From a virus, in IMG/VR virus record IMGVR_UViG_3300030419_004954, positions 1-64,000 of that record: 64,000 bases of DNA, one strand, 5' to 3'. This document shows, piece after piece, positions 9,555 to 19,421 of the stretch (position 1 is the first letter of the stretch; each line of letters begins with the position of its first letter). Under the pieces are notes generated by a model that worked only from the letters and a program-made list of their open reading frames with translations, did not search any database and was not told where the DNA came from. Position numbers and translations under genes: made by a program.

Positions 9555-11354
9555 ATGGCCAAGAAGAAAATTGTCCCCATCAAATATACGAGTAGGGATT
9601 TTGAGTCAATCAAAAATGATTTAGTAGAATACTCCAAAAGATACTACCCAGCACGAGTGAATGATTTCTCAAAAGCTTCCTTTGCTTCGTTGATGCTGGA
9701 CACCGTTGCTTACGCCGGTGATATATTGTCTTATTATCTGGATTACCAAGCCAATGAGTCTTTCTTGGATACTAGTATTGAATTTGATAACATTCGAAAG
9801 CATGCTAACACATTGGGATACAAATTTTCCGGTATTAAGAATTCATATGGAACTGTCGCACTGTTTGTATTAGTTCCAGCTAACTCCGCTGGTACGGCAC
9901 CAGACACCACTTATTACCCCATAGTTAAGCGCGGAACTGAATTCATGAGTTCTAACGGTGGCGCTTTTATCCTCACTGAGGATGTAAGATTTGATGATGC
10001 TTCCAATGAAGTTGTCGCAGCCAAATTTGATTCTGCAACCGGTGCAACCACATTTTTCGCTGTGAGGGCTTATGGGCAGGTCGTTTCGGGTAGATTTGAA
10101 ACCGTGACTATTGACCTTACCGATGATGCGTTTGTAAGATTTAGAAAAGTTCGAGTTGGCGGCAACAACATAACAGAAGTATTTTCAGTTATAGACACAG
10201 AAGGAAACAATTATTTTGAGGTTGATTTCCTATCTCAAGAGGTGGTCTTTATTGATACCACCAATAAGAACGCGGCCACCGACGGTGTACGAAGTATTAT
10301 GAAGCCATTCGTTGCAACCCGTCGCTTCGTTGTTGAACAAGATGATACTGGTACGTATTTGCAGTTCGGCTTCGGTTCGGAAACAGCAGAAACCACAGGA
10401 ATCGTGGAGCCCTCCAAAGCAACAATACAAATGTATGGTAAAAGATATATTACAGATCGCTCGTTCGATCCTACGATGCTCCTCAGAACCAATAAACTTG
10501 GCTTATCTCCAGACGGAACAAAGTTAACAGTTGTTTACAAAGTTAATGACTTCACCTCAGCCAATGTGCCCGTAAATGCCCTAAACACAGTTGGTAGAAA
10601 GATTGTTGAGTTTGACAACCCTGATTCGCTGGTTGCCTCTACAAAACGAACTGTCGAAAACTCTCTTGAAGTAACTAACGACGAGCCAATCTCCGAGGAT
10701 ACCTCTGGGATTTCTAACGAAGAATTGAAGGTTCGAGCCAAGAACCATTACGCTGCACAAAACCGAGCAGTAAGTAAGCAAGATTACGAATCTTTGTGTT
10801 ACAGCATGCCTCCTAAGTTTGGATCGGTAAAGAGAGCAAACGCTATCAATGACCCAAGTGGAACGAACAGAAGGCTAGCACTATACCTTATCTCAGCCGA
10901 TAGTAACGGCAAACTAACAACAACCAATTCAGTAACAAAACAAAATCTGAAAAAATGGATCTCAAGCTACAAAATGCTCAATGATGTAATAGACATCTAC
11001 GATGCTAAGGTCGTTAACTTTGGGATCGACTTTGAGATAAGCGTCACACGAGATTCTAATCCAACCGACGTGACCAATCGTGTAATCAATAAAATCATTG
11101 CTGACTATGATTTTGATTTTTATATCGGTGAGCCGATTTATATCTCCGAGATTGCAAACATAATAACCAAAGTCAACGGCGTTTCTGATTTAAAGAAAAT
11201 AAAAATTTATAATAAAACTGGCGGCCTTTATTCTGCTACATCTATTGATTTTGACGACATCAAATCACGAGATGCTACATTCTATAAAGCACCTAAGAAC
11301 GCTATTTTTGAATTAAAATACCCGCTCAAAGATATTAAGGGAGTGGCTAGATAA
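9555..11354 (+). CDS. Baseplate wedge protein, gp6/J-like
   Basis: The 599-residue product opens with IKYTSRDFESIKNDLVEYSKRYYP, then LMLDTVAYAGDILSYYLDYQANESFLDTS in two adjoining pieces. This is the recognisable N-terminus of the T4 gp6/baseplate J-like family found in myoviruses. The middle contains GTEFMSSNGG and beta-rich domains. The C-terminal third (NRAVSKQDYESLCYSMP, then VNFGIDFEISVTRDSNP) fits the J-like C-terminal domain. In T4, gp6 dimers form the inner baseplate ring that holds the wedges together. GAGAGGAATG precedes the ATG at 9555, and the stop overlaps the next start by one base (TAATG at 11354). Confidence 0.85.
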   Translation: MAKKKIVPIKYTSRDFESIKNDLVEYSKRYYPARVNDFSKASFASLMLDTVAYAGDILSYYLDYQANESFLDTSIEFDNIRKHANTLGYKFSGIKNSYGTVALFVLVPANSAGTAPDTTYYPIVKRGTEFMSSNGGAFILTEDVRFDDASNEVVAAKFDSATGATTFFAVRAYGQVVSGRFETVTIDLTDDAFVRFRKVRVGGNNITEVFSVIDTEGNNYFEVDFLSQEVVFIDTTNKNAATDGVRSIMKPFVATRRFVVEQDDTGTYLQFGFGSETAETTGIVEPSKATIQMYGKRYITDRSFDPTMLLRTNKLGLSPDGTKLTVVYKVNDFTSANVPVNALNTVGRKIVEFDNPDSLVASTKRTVENSLEVTNDEPISEDTSGISNEELKVRAKNHYAAQNRAVSKQDYESLCYSMPPKFGSVKRANAINDPSGTNRRLALYLISADSNGKLTTTNSVTKQNLKKWISSYKMLNDVIDIYDAKVVNFGIDFEISVTRDSNPTDVTNRVINKIIADYDFDFYIGEPIYISEIANIITKVNGVSDLKKIKIYNKTGGLYSATSIDFDDIKSRDATFYKAPKNAIFELKYPLKDIKGVAR

Positions 11355-12871
11355 TGGCTATTAAAAGATATTTTGCTACAAAAGACAATACAATTACCAA
11401 TTCGTTTAAAGCGGACTTGGTTACACGAGGTACTGGCTCCAATATGGGTCAGGCAGATATTTTAGAAGTTTTTTCAATATATGGCCAAGCAACAACTTCA
11501 TCGATTGAATTAGAAAGATTTATAGTACAATTCAACACAACTGATATTAACTCCGATAGAGACGACGGCCTTTTACCTGCATCTGGAAGTTTAAAGTGGT
11601 ACTTGAAGCTTTTTAATGCTAGAGGATCCACCACTCTCCCAAGAGATTTTACGCTTAATGTACACCCAATTACCGCAACTTGGGAAGAGGGCTTTGGCTT
11701 AGACATGGACAATTACACCGATATCACTTATGATGTTGAAGGTTCAAACTGGGTTAAGAGCGCTGGAAATACCTCGTGGACAAGCCAAGGCGGCGCATAT
11801 CTGGAGACCCCAAATGCAACCGCATCTTTCCCAGTCGGGAACGAGGATATGGTTCTTGATGTAACCACAATGGTTGAAGATTGGCTTGGTGATGCTCCAA
11901 CTCGTAACAACTACGGCTTTATAGTCAAGTTGCCCCATGCAATTGAAAGCGGCAGCCTTTCTTATTACACTAAGAAGTTCTTTGCAAGAGGGTCCGAATA
12001 TTTCTTCAAACGACCCGTTCTAGAGGCCCGATGGGACAATCGTATAACCGACAATCGTGGTGATTTCTACCTTTCTTCCTCTTTGGTTCCCGCTGAGGAA
12101 AACATCAATACTCTGTACTTGTACAATTTTGTGAGAGGCAAGTTAAGAGATATTCCGGGTCTCGGTGTAAACAAGCACGTATATGTTTCTTTGTTCTCAG
12201 GGACTCTTGATAATACGGCCCCAACCGCCAGTGCTTTACAGTTGGTGGTTGACGGGACTCATGTTAAGTCTACAAACAACTTGGTTGTGACCGGTGGTAT
12301 TGTTTCAACAGGGATTTACTCTGCATCTGTGGCGTTTACCGGATCTTCTACGATGAGCAAACTGTTTGATGTTTGGTTCACTGGAAGTCTGCATGTTTCG
12401 TCTGCCGTAGAAGCCACTCTTCAGTTTCACACTGGAAGTATTGACGTCGAAAAATTTGAGGGCTCAAGCTTCTCTGACTCCAGCAAGTATTTCATAAATT
12501 TCACGAATTTGCAAGACGGATACTATCCAAAGCAATCTGCGCGTTTCCGCATGTTTGCAAGAAAAAAAGGGTGGTCTCCAAATATTTACACCGTTGCTCA
12601 AGCAACCGTACCTACCTTAACTTTTGAAAGTGCATCATACCAAATTAGCCGAGTGGTTGATGATTATATTGTTATACCATACGGCACAGGAAGTATGTAT
12701 TCCACATTGTTGTCTTATGATGTGTCTGGAAATTATTTTGATCTAGACATGGAGATGTTAGAGCCCGGATTTTCTTACAACATTAATGTATCAATTTATG
12801 ATGCTGCTGTCGGCTCTTATATTGAGCAACCGTATCACTTTAAATTTAAGGTAAACGAATATGACTATTAG
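11354..12871 (+). CDS. DNRLRE-type virion protein
   Basis: The 505-residue protein has an N-terminal half (about residues 1-225) with the pattern of a DNRLRE domain: an opening strand set, HPITATWEEGFGLD, a Trp/Gly-rich loop, then LDVTTMVEDWL and NYGFIVKL. In known families this is a beta-sandwich found in extracellular and phage surface proteins. The rest is rich in Ser, Thr and Tyr with short beta-strand patterns. It follows the gp6-like wedge gene directly (1-base overlap) and overlaps the next gene by 11 bases, so it is part of the tail operon. A peripheral baseplate or fibre-attachment role is inferred; no T4 counterpart is assigned. Confidence 0.6.
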   Translation: MAIKRYFATKDNTITNSFKADLVTRGTGSNMGQADILEVFSIYGQATTSSIELERFIVQFNTTDINSDRDDGLLPASGSLKWYLKLFNARGSTTLPRDFTLNVHPITATWEEGFGLDMDNYTDITYDVEGSNWVKSAGNTSWTSQGGAYLETPNATASFPVGNEDMVLDVTTMVEDWLGDAPTRNNYGFIVKLPHAIESGSLSYYTKKFFARGSEYFFKRPVLEARWDNRITDNRGDFYLSSSLVPAEENINTLYLYNFVRGKLRDIPGLGVNKHVYVSLFSGTLDNTAPTASALQLVVDGTHVKSTNNLVVTGGIVSTGIYSASVAFTGSSTMSKLFDVWFTGSLHVSSAVEATLQFHTGSIDVEKFEGSSFSDSSKYFINFTNLQDGYYPKQSARFRMFARKKGWSPNIYTVAQATVPTLTFESASYQISRVVDDYIVIPYGTGSMYSTLLSYDVSGNYFDLDMEMLEPGFSYNINVSIYDAAVGSYIEQPYHFKFKVNEYDY

Positions 12872-15800
12872 GGATTTATTTAGTAAATCAAAAGTAGCAA
12901 TTGTCGAAAGCGCTGAAAGCGCAAGTGCCGACTTAGAATCTACCACATATCTTGATACCAGAATACAAGATAACACCACCTTTGTTCCTTTTTTGGACTT
13001 TGGGGATCCAAGCCTTTTTGCTAAGTTTGGTTCTGCGGAAAAATACTACACCACTGGTATTGAGAGAGTTTACAATACATATCCTTACGATGGATCTAAG
13101 AGTGAAAGACTACAGTTCGAGCTGTCTTCGTCTTACATCGAACAATGGCTCTTCGAGAACAAATACCCAAAAACAACCGGATATGCAATATTCAGTGCCC
13201 CCGGCTGGGGTAACCAAGCATCTACAGCCGATGGTTATGGTTTGCCCGTCACCACAGAATACATTACAGCATTCGGCGGTCTTCACACCGCATCTGATGG
13301 AATGCTTGAGGGTTCATTATTTAAGAACTTTGATAAATCAATAAAGTATGACTCGGCGAAAAACCGTACACAAAACTTTAGAATCAATCCTTCTGAGGGA
13401 ACCACCATTGAGTTTTGGCTTAACAAAAAAGCATTCGCTCCGGCCTTAACACAAAAAGAGGTTATCATCGACCTCTGGAACGGAGAGCTATCCTCTTCTT
13501 CTGATTATGGCCGTTTGACTCTTTATATGTCTGCATCCGGTGTCGGCGACTCTGGTGCAAACCCATTTAGGGCTACGCTGCAAAAAGGCACACAAGGATT
13601 TAGTGATCAAGCGTTAGCCTCCAGCAACCTTACAACTGCTTCGGTTGCAGACTCCAGTTGGCATCATTACGCAGTTTCTTTCCTGTCGGAATCAACAGGT
13701 GTTAGAAGTTATTTCTATGTTGACGGAGTTCTGGAGAATGAAACTTCGTTCGGCTCCTTTGGTGTGGATGAACTCACTGGTCGAATCGATGCTCGCATTG
13801 GTGCTCTTCAAACATCACCATCTGGTAGTTCAGCATCGGCTGCCGCAGGTAAACTTAGTGGCTCGATGGACGAATTTAGATTCTGGAAAACCCGAAGAAC
13901 ATCAAAACAAATAAATATGAACTGGTTCCAGCCCGTATTTGGAGGGGCCAACACACAAGATAACAACGCCCCGCTCGGATGTTACTACAAGTTCAACGAA
14001 GGGATCGTTGGTGATGCATCAACTGATGGTATTGTTTTGGACTTCTCTGGCCGTCTAACCAACGGTATTTGGACTGGTTACGCCGCTTCTCACAGAAACA
14101 CGGGCTCTTGCTTTGTTTCCTCCTCGGTATTATTTGTTGAGCCCGAGGATCCCATAATCTACAGCGCACATCCAGAAGTGGTTTCTTTGACTTCTGAAAT
14201 GACGACCAGTGGCTCAAATCACGACTTGGTAAATTCAACTTATCTTTATAACAAGATTCCTCAATTCATCAGAGATGATGATGAGACAACAAATGATTTT
14301 GAATTAAAGAATCTGATGCAAATAATGGCTTCTTATTTTGATACCCTTTATGCGCAGACCAGAATCCTTCCAGAATTAACGCAGAAGAATTATCTTTCTT
14401 CCTCCAACAAGCCACTTCCTTTCGCAAATCGCCTTTTGGAAAGCAGAGGTTTTGCAACAAGCGAGCTTTTTGTAGACACCGATATCTTAGAGTTTTACAA
14501 CAACAACGATATGAACAACCTGAAGTATCAACAAAACGTCGATACAATAAAGAACTTGATCTATCACAACATCTATAATAACTTAGATTACATAATGAAA
14601 TCAAAGGGTACCGAGAAATCGATGAGAAATCTTCTCCGGTGTTTTGGTATCGATGACGAACTTGTAAAGCTAAACTTGTATACTGATGGAGGAACTCACT
14701 ATTTTAACGATGTATTCAAAAATTCATCAATCACGAAGAAATACATAGACTTTAACAACCCGATTTATTTTGATTCAACCATTTATCAAACATCTTCTGT
14801 GAACAACGCAAATGTTTATATTTCCGGCTCAGGCATGGGCGGAGCCGCCCAAAAGCTTGAGAGATACAATGCTTTTACGTTCGAGATCGATGCTTACATC
14901 CCAGAAAAGATAGATATAGCCGATGAGGCGTTCTTTGATACTCCGTTTATCTCCTCGTCTATCGGTGGTTTCCACCAACCTGCAACAGAGGTCGCGGGTA
15001 AGCAATATCACTGGTCTAGCGAAAACAATATCGCTAACCTTCAAATATACCTCGTTAAAGACAAAATTAACTCCGAGAGAGCAAAGTTTTTAATAACCAA
15101 CGAACATGGTAGCGTATTCCTCACTTCATCTTTTTATGATGATATTTATAGCAATAATAGATGGAATTTGAGCGTAAGGGTTGCTCCGGATCAATACGGA
15201 GTCATTGGTTCTGTTAGTACTGGTTCAAATCCAAATTACGAATTAACCTTTTACGGCTTGAATTATCAATTTGGCGAGGTGAGAGACGAATTTAAATTAA
15301 CCGCCTCTTTGAACTTTGCATCAGGCTCCTCATACATTTGTAATCCTAAGACAGTTTACGCGGGAGCCCATCGAGAGAACTTTACCGGCTCTGTTCTTAC
15401 AAAGACAGATGTCCAGATCGGTGGATGTCGATATTGGTTTGATAAGCTTTCAGACGCAGATCTCAAAGCCCACGGCATGGATGTGACCAGCATCGGTGTA
15501 GACAACGCCACACGAAACGGCACAATGTTTACTTATACGCTTGAAGGCGTCCAGCTACCCCGTGCCGATATGTTAGCCTTATCATGGGACTTCGACACTG
15601 TAACAACCTCAGACACCAACGGCAATTTTGATGTTTTTGACCTGACTTCCGGATCCACTTCTGCCGTGTATGGTTGGATTGATAATATTGTCGAGAGAGA
15701 CCATCCTGCTATTGGTGCAAACTTTGGAACTTCAACCACCGCTTTTGTTGATAACGAATTGATTTACAACTCCAAGAAAGAGTTGCCCGAGATCTCAGTC

Positions 15801-18800
15801 GCTTCAAACATGATCAACATTAAAGGCGATAATGAAATATTCTTTATCAAAGATGATGATGTTTCTGATAATTTTTATTCTCTTGAAAAGAGTATGTACC
15901 AAGTCGTCTCTGAAGAGATGCTTTCCATGTTTGCCTCTGCTGTTGAATTTAACAACTTGATCGGTGAAGCAGTAGACAGATATCGTCCTCGTTACAAGAA
16001 TCTTGAATTCATGAGACAGATCTTCTTTGAAAAGGTTGAATCTGATCTAGACTTTGACAAGTTTACAAATTATTACAAATGGATCGACTCCTCCATCTCC
16101 GAGATGATGAACCAACTTTATCCGTTCTCGGCGCGACATTCTGACTCAATTGCAGATGTAGTTGAGAGCCACATCCTTGAAAGAAACAAATACCAGAACA
16201 AATTCCCTCTTACGACTCGCTTGGCTTCAACCGAAGGCTCAATGCACGGCGTTGCAGAGCTTGATTATAGTTGGAAGTTTGGCCACGCTCCGGTTGGTCT
16301 TGCTGAGGATGAAAACTGCCTCTGGAACAAAGAGCGCAAAGAACGAGACATCGGAGACAGACAATTAATTTTAAATGCTCTGAACAATTACAATGATGTT
16401 GTGCAAGGCCCACTGTTAGCCGAAGCTGATGGAACAATGTATAGCGGATCGACTTTCGCTATCAACCGATTGACGAAACCATACAAGGTAGACATAGGCT
16501 TTAATGACTCAGTTCATGGCGGCACAAATTATTCAAAAATTAAAGACAGAGACTTTGTGTACAATGCAACGTATATCCATGGTCCAGTAACAAAATTCAC
16601 GTCGCTACAAGCTGGTGGTATTCCCCAGAACGTTATGGTTATGGGTCTCGGAGAAGGACAAAGCGTTGATAGTTTTATTGATTGTGATGACGAATTTGTT
16701 CCAAATGAAAAGAGAAAATATAGATTTACTGCAACCGTCGGTCGTTTTACTGAAGGTTTCGGGAACAATCCACGACAAGGTGCTGAATACATCAGCAAAG
16801 TTAAAGGAGAGGCTTATTGGCCATCAAATATAGTTTCTGGAAATGTTGAAGGTGGTTATCATGATTTGGTTACAACAAAGTTCAAAAGCGGCTCTATTAT
16901 AACAAATTTACACTCGGATACTTTCTCTCCCGAAAACGAAATCGGTTTACAATCGCCTTTTACAAATGCATGGGTTGGAGGTCATCAATCTCGTCATGTT
17001 AATTTGAATAAATCAAGCAGCATCAATCCTTTAATGAACGGCCTCAATGATCAATATTCTCGACCTGAAGCATGGCGTCTTTTACTTAAAGAATGCGCCA
17101 ATGATCCAACTCAGACAAGTGGATCTATCTCTGGTTCAAACGACGGGGCAATGGGTTTTGTCGGTCCTGATTATGGTGGCCCTTATCCTGATTACACAAG
17201 AAAATACGCCGTCCGTTATCGCGAGGAAAGAGTCAAAAGACCAGTTAACCTTAGAAATATCCAAAGCACTACTGCTTCTGCCGTTCTTGGTAATTACAGC
17301 AAAAACTATGAGATCATAAGTTCATTTGGTATGCAAGGCAATAGCCCAGTGCTCAAAGATGCGACCGGTTCATTATTGCCTTCAGCTATCGGAGCTATCT
17401 TACCTAAGACGACCAATTATCAGACCTTAATAGGTCAAGCGCCTTTTGTATCTGGAAATGTTTTTGGAACATATCAAAATAATAGACAACCCGATACTGG
17501 GTCTTTAATCATCAGAGATGATGTTATTGGTAAAACTGCAACTCAAGGAGCAGCCTTTAAGGCCCCTGCTCACGATGTTGTCGGTACTGGTTCAATCTTG
17601 AGCGTTCCCAACGCTGCGGGAGGAACATCCACTTTTGAAATCGATGCTGCTGGATCAGACTTTACAGTAAATACTAACGGCAGCGATACAAATTTCTTTA
17701 ATAATTTGCAGACTGCTTTAGTATCAACCTCTGGATTGTATAGCGCTGCCCCATATGCAGTTAGCGGAGGCGCAACTGATAATGTTTTGCAAATATATAG
17801 TCCGCTCGCTGCTGCTGCTCGCCAACCCGCTATGGGAGTCCAGAGCCCACATCTTTTAACTAACGCTACCAATGACGGAACTTTTTATTGGGCTGGCTGG
17901 ATTTGGTATCCATCAACAGCCACAGGTTTAGAAAGATATCTTTGGACAGTTCGCGATACGGACCTCGGCGTGGAAAAAGTGGGTATGTATATTGCTAGTA
18001 ATGGTAACACGCTGCATATTTTCCGTAACGCATCTGGAGGAAGTGGAAAGCAGTGGATATACAACGCTGGTTCAAACTTTGATGATGTTTACGCTAATCA
18101 ATGGATTCATCTTGCGGTGAATTTTAAAACATCTTCTGTCGCAGCGGAAAATTCTGTGACTTTGTACGTCAACGGTGTCTCAGCATCTTTCCGTCAATCA
18201 CCGTCTGTTCCGTACGATTTTCACTCTTGTTCGGTTGGTAGTACATTTGATATTTTCAACGACGGCGCTGGAGGAAACACATCTGAGAGAAAACAGTTTT
18301 CCGGTTCAGTATCGGAGTGGGTATTTGGAACGGGCTCTCTTAGCGCCACTGATGCTTCAAGATTATACAATCATGGATATATTTCAGATGTCCCTTATAG
18401 TGCGTCAAACATTATTGCTAATTGGTCGTTTGGTAATAGTGGTTCATTCGGAACAGATAATATAACAAGACCCGGTGGAAAGTTTTTTAACCAATTAACT
18501 GAGAAATATTTTATCACATCATCAAACGCGATAACAAATTATGAGCCCGGAGTATTCACGATCACGAGTACAGCCCCAGATGCAACAGCAAACCTGAAAA
18601 CAATGAAAGTGGCCACATTCGGCCTTACAGCCTCTTCTGAAGATGCCGACTTCAATGGTACTCCATCTGCGACAGGCGATACAATTTACGTCAATATGAC
18701 GGCACACAATGATCCATTTTTCACTTTCGCTGCGCTTTCAGGTGGTGTGACCCCTGTGACCGGTGACGTTAGGACAGCAAGAGATAATGTTATTGAAATA

Positions 18801-19421
18801 CAAAGAGATGATTTAACTTCCTCAGATTCGATTATTGTAACTAGGTTTTCGGCCCCCGGCGGTCCCGAGATTAATACAAGAGGTTATTTGGACATCGGCT
18901 CCCAAGAATTCTCTGCTTACAATGCTCTTCCGTTTAGAAATCTAACTATAAGAGGCTCAGGCTCAGGGGAAGCAACAACAATCCGAGCAAACAGCCAAGC
19001 TTCAAGAAGAGAAGGTTTACAGACTCACTTGAGAAGACATTCTGGACGATTTGGAGTTGATTCGGTGTACGGCTATGTAACTAACACTTACATTGTCGGA
19101 GATGCCTCATTCGAGAAAACAAATAGAAACACAAGAGTTGTTGTAGAAACAAATTCACTAGTCATCACCGATACTTTTGATAACGGCAACACAACTCGCC
19201 CAGTGCCTTCACAAGATTATGGGTATTCTTGGGTAACTGCCTCACTTGGAGAAGCAATGTCTGTAAGAACAGCGAAACAACAATTAGCTTTTGGCTATTG
19301 GCCAGTTGATGGAATACTTAGTGCATCAGCAGATGTAAATTGGAGAAACAATGGATTTGATTCGGCAGTCCAGTTCCCAACAGCATCATTTGGAAATGGA
19401 TTAGTAGGAGTGTATTCGTAA
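12861..19421 (+). CDS. Giant tail protein with two LamG-like domains
   Basis: At 2186 residues this is the second giant protein. Two concanavalin-A/LamG-like domains can be seen. The first (about residues 175-360) has TIEFWLNK, SSWHHYAVSF, YFYVDGVLE and MDEFRFWKTRRT. The second (about 1668-1840) has FYWAGWIWYP, WIHLAVNFK, VTLYVNGVS and TDASRLYNHG. Such domains bind carbohydrates or proteins. The region between is Tyr/Asn/Ser-rich and unrecognised. The ATG at 12861 lies 11 bases inside the previous gene. I infer a large peripheral baseplate or receptor-contact protein, because this length and these sticky domains are typical of the outer tail apparatus. The exact role is unknown. Confidence 0.6.
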   Translation: MTIRDLFSKSKVAIVESAESASADLESTTYLDTRIQDNTTFVPFLDFGDPSLFAKFGSAEKYYTTGIERVYNTYPYDGSKSERLQFELSSSYIEQWLFENKYPKTTGYAIFSAPGWGNQASTADGYGLPVTTEYITAFGGLHTASDGMLEGSLFKNFDKSIKYDSAKNRTQNFRINPSEGTTIEFWLNKKAFAPALTQKEVIIDLWNGELSSSSDYGRLTLYMSASGVGDSGANPFRATLQKGTQGFSDQALASSNLTTASVADSSWHHYAVSFLSESTGVRSYFYVDGVLENETSFGSFGVDELTGRIDARIGALQTSPSGSSASAAAGKLSGSMDEFRFWKTRRTSKQINMNWFQPVFGGANTQDNNAPLGCYYKFNEGIVGDASTDGIVLDFSGRLTNGIWTGYAASHRNTGSCFVSSSVLFVEPEDPIIYSAHPEVVSLTSEMTTSGSNHDLVNSTYLYNKIPQFIRDDDETTNDFELKNLMQIMASYFDTLYAQTRILPELTQKNYLSSSNKPLPFANRLLESRGFATSELFVDTDILEFYNNNDMNNLKYQQNVDTIKNLIYHNIYNNLDYIMKSKGTEKSMRNLLRCFGIDDELVKLNLYTDGGTHYFNDVFKNSSITKKYIDFNNPIYFDSTIYQTSSVNNANVYISGSGMGGAAQKLERYNAFTFEIDAYIPEKIDIADEAFFDTPFISSSIGGFHQPATEVAGKQYHWSSENNIANLQIYLVKDKINSERAKFLITNEHGSVFLTSSFYDDIYSNNRWNLSVRVAPDQYGVIGSVSTGSNPNYELTFYGLNYQFGEVRDEFKLTASLNFASGSSYICNPKTVYAGAHRENFTGSVLTKTDVQIGGCRYWFDKLSDADLKAHGMDVTSIGVDNATRNGTMFTYTLEGVQLPRADMLALSWDFDTVTTSDTNGNFDVFDLTSGSTSAVYGWIDNIVERDHPAIGANFGTSTTAFVDNELIYNSKKELPEISVASNMINIKGDNEIFFIKDDDVSDNFYSLEKSMYQVVSEEMLSMFASAVEFNNLIGEAVDRYRPRYKNLEFMRQIFFEKVESDLDFDKFTNYYKWIDSSISEMMNQLYPFSARHSDSIADVVESHILERNKYQNKFPLTTRLASTEGSMHGVAELDYSWKFGHAPVGLAEDENCLWNKERKERDIGDRQLILNALNNYNDVVQGPLLAEADGTMYSGSTFAINRLTKPYKVDIGFNDSVHGGTNYSKIKDRDFVYNATYIHGPVTKFTSLQAGGIPQNVMVMGLGEGQSVDSFIDCDDEFVPNEKRKYRFTATVGRFTEGFGNNPRQGAEYISKVKGEAYWPSNIVSGNVEGGYHDLVTTKFKSGSIITNLHSDTFSPENEIGLQSPFTNAWVGGHQSRHVNLNKSSSINPLMNGLNDQYSRPEAWRLLLKECANDPTQTSGSISGSNDGAMGFVGPDYGGPYPDYTRKYAVRYREERVKRPVNLRNIQSTTASAVLGNYSKNYEIISSFGMQGNSPVLKDATGSLLPSAIGAILPKTTNYQTLIGQAPFVSGNVFGTYQNNRQPDTGSLIIRDDVIGKTATQGAAFKAPAHDVVGTGSILSVPNAAGGTSTFEIDAAGSDFTVNTNGSDTNFFNNLQTALVSTSGLYSAAPYAVSGGATDNVLQIYSPLAAAARQPAMGVQSPHLLTNATNDGTFYWAGWIWYPSTATGLERYLWTVRDTDLGVEKVGMYIASNGNTLHIFRNASGGSGKQWIYNAGSNFDDVYANQWIHLAVNFKTSSVAAENSVTLYVNGVSASFRQSPSVPYDFHSCSVGSTFDIFNDGAGGNTSERKQFSGSVSEWVFGTGSLSATDASRLYNHGYISDVPYSASNIIANWSFGNSGSFGTDNITRPGGKFFNQLTEKYFITSSNAITNYEPGVFTITSTAPDATANLKTMKVATFGLTASSEDADFNGTPSATGDTIYVNMTAHNDPFFTFAALSGGVTPVTGDVRTARDNVIEIQRDDLTSSDSIIVTRFSAPGGPEINTRGYLDIGSQEFSAYNALPFRNLTIRGSGSGEATTIRANSQASRREGLQTHLRRHSGRFGVDSVYGYVTNTYIVGDASFEKTNRNTRVVVETNSLVITDTFDNGNTTRPVPSQDYGYSWVTASLGEAMSVRTAKQQLAFGYWPVDGILSASADVNWRNNGFDSAVQFPTASFGNGLVGVYS

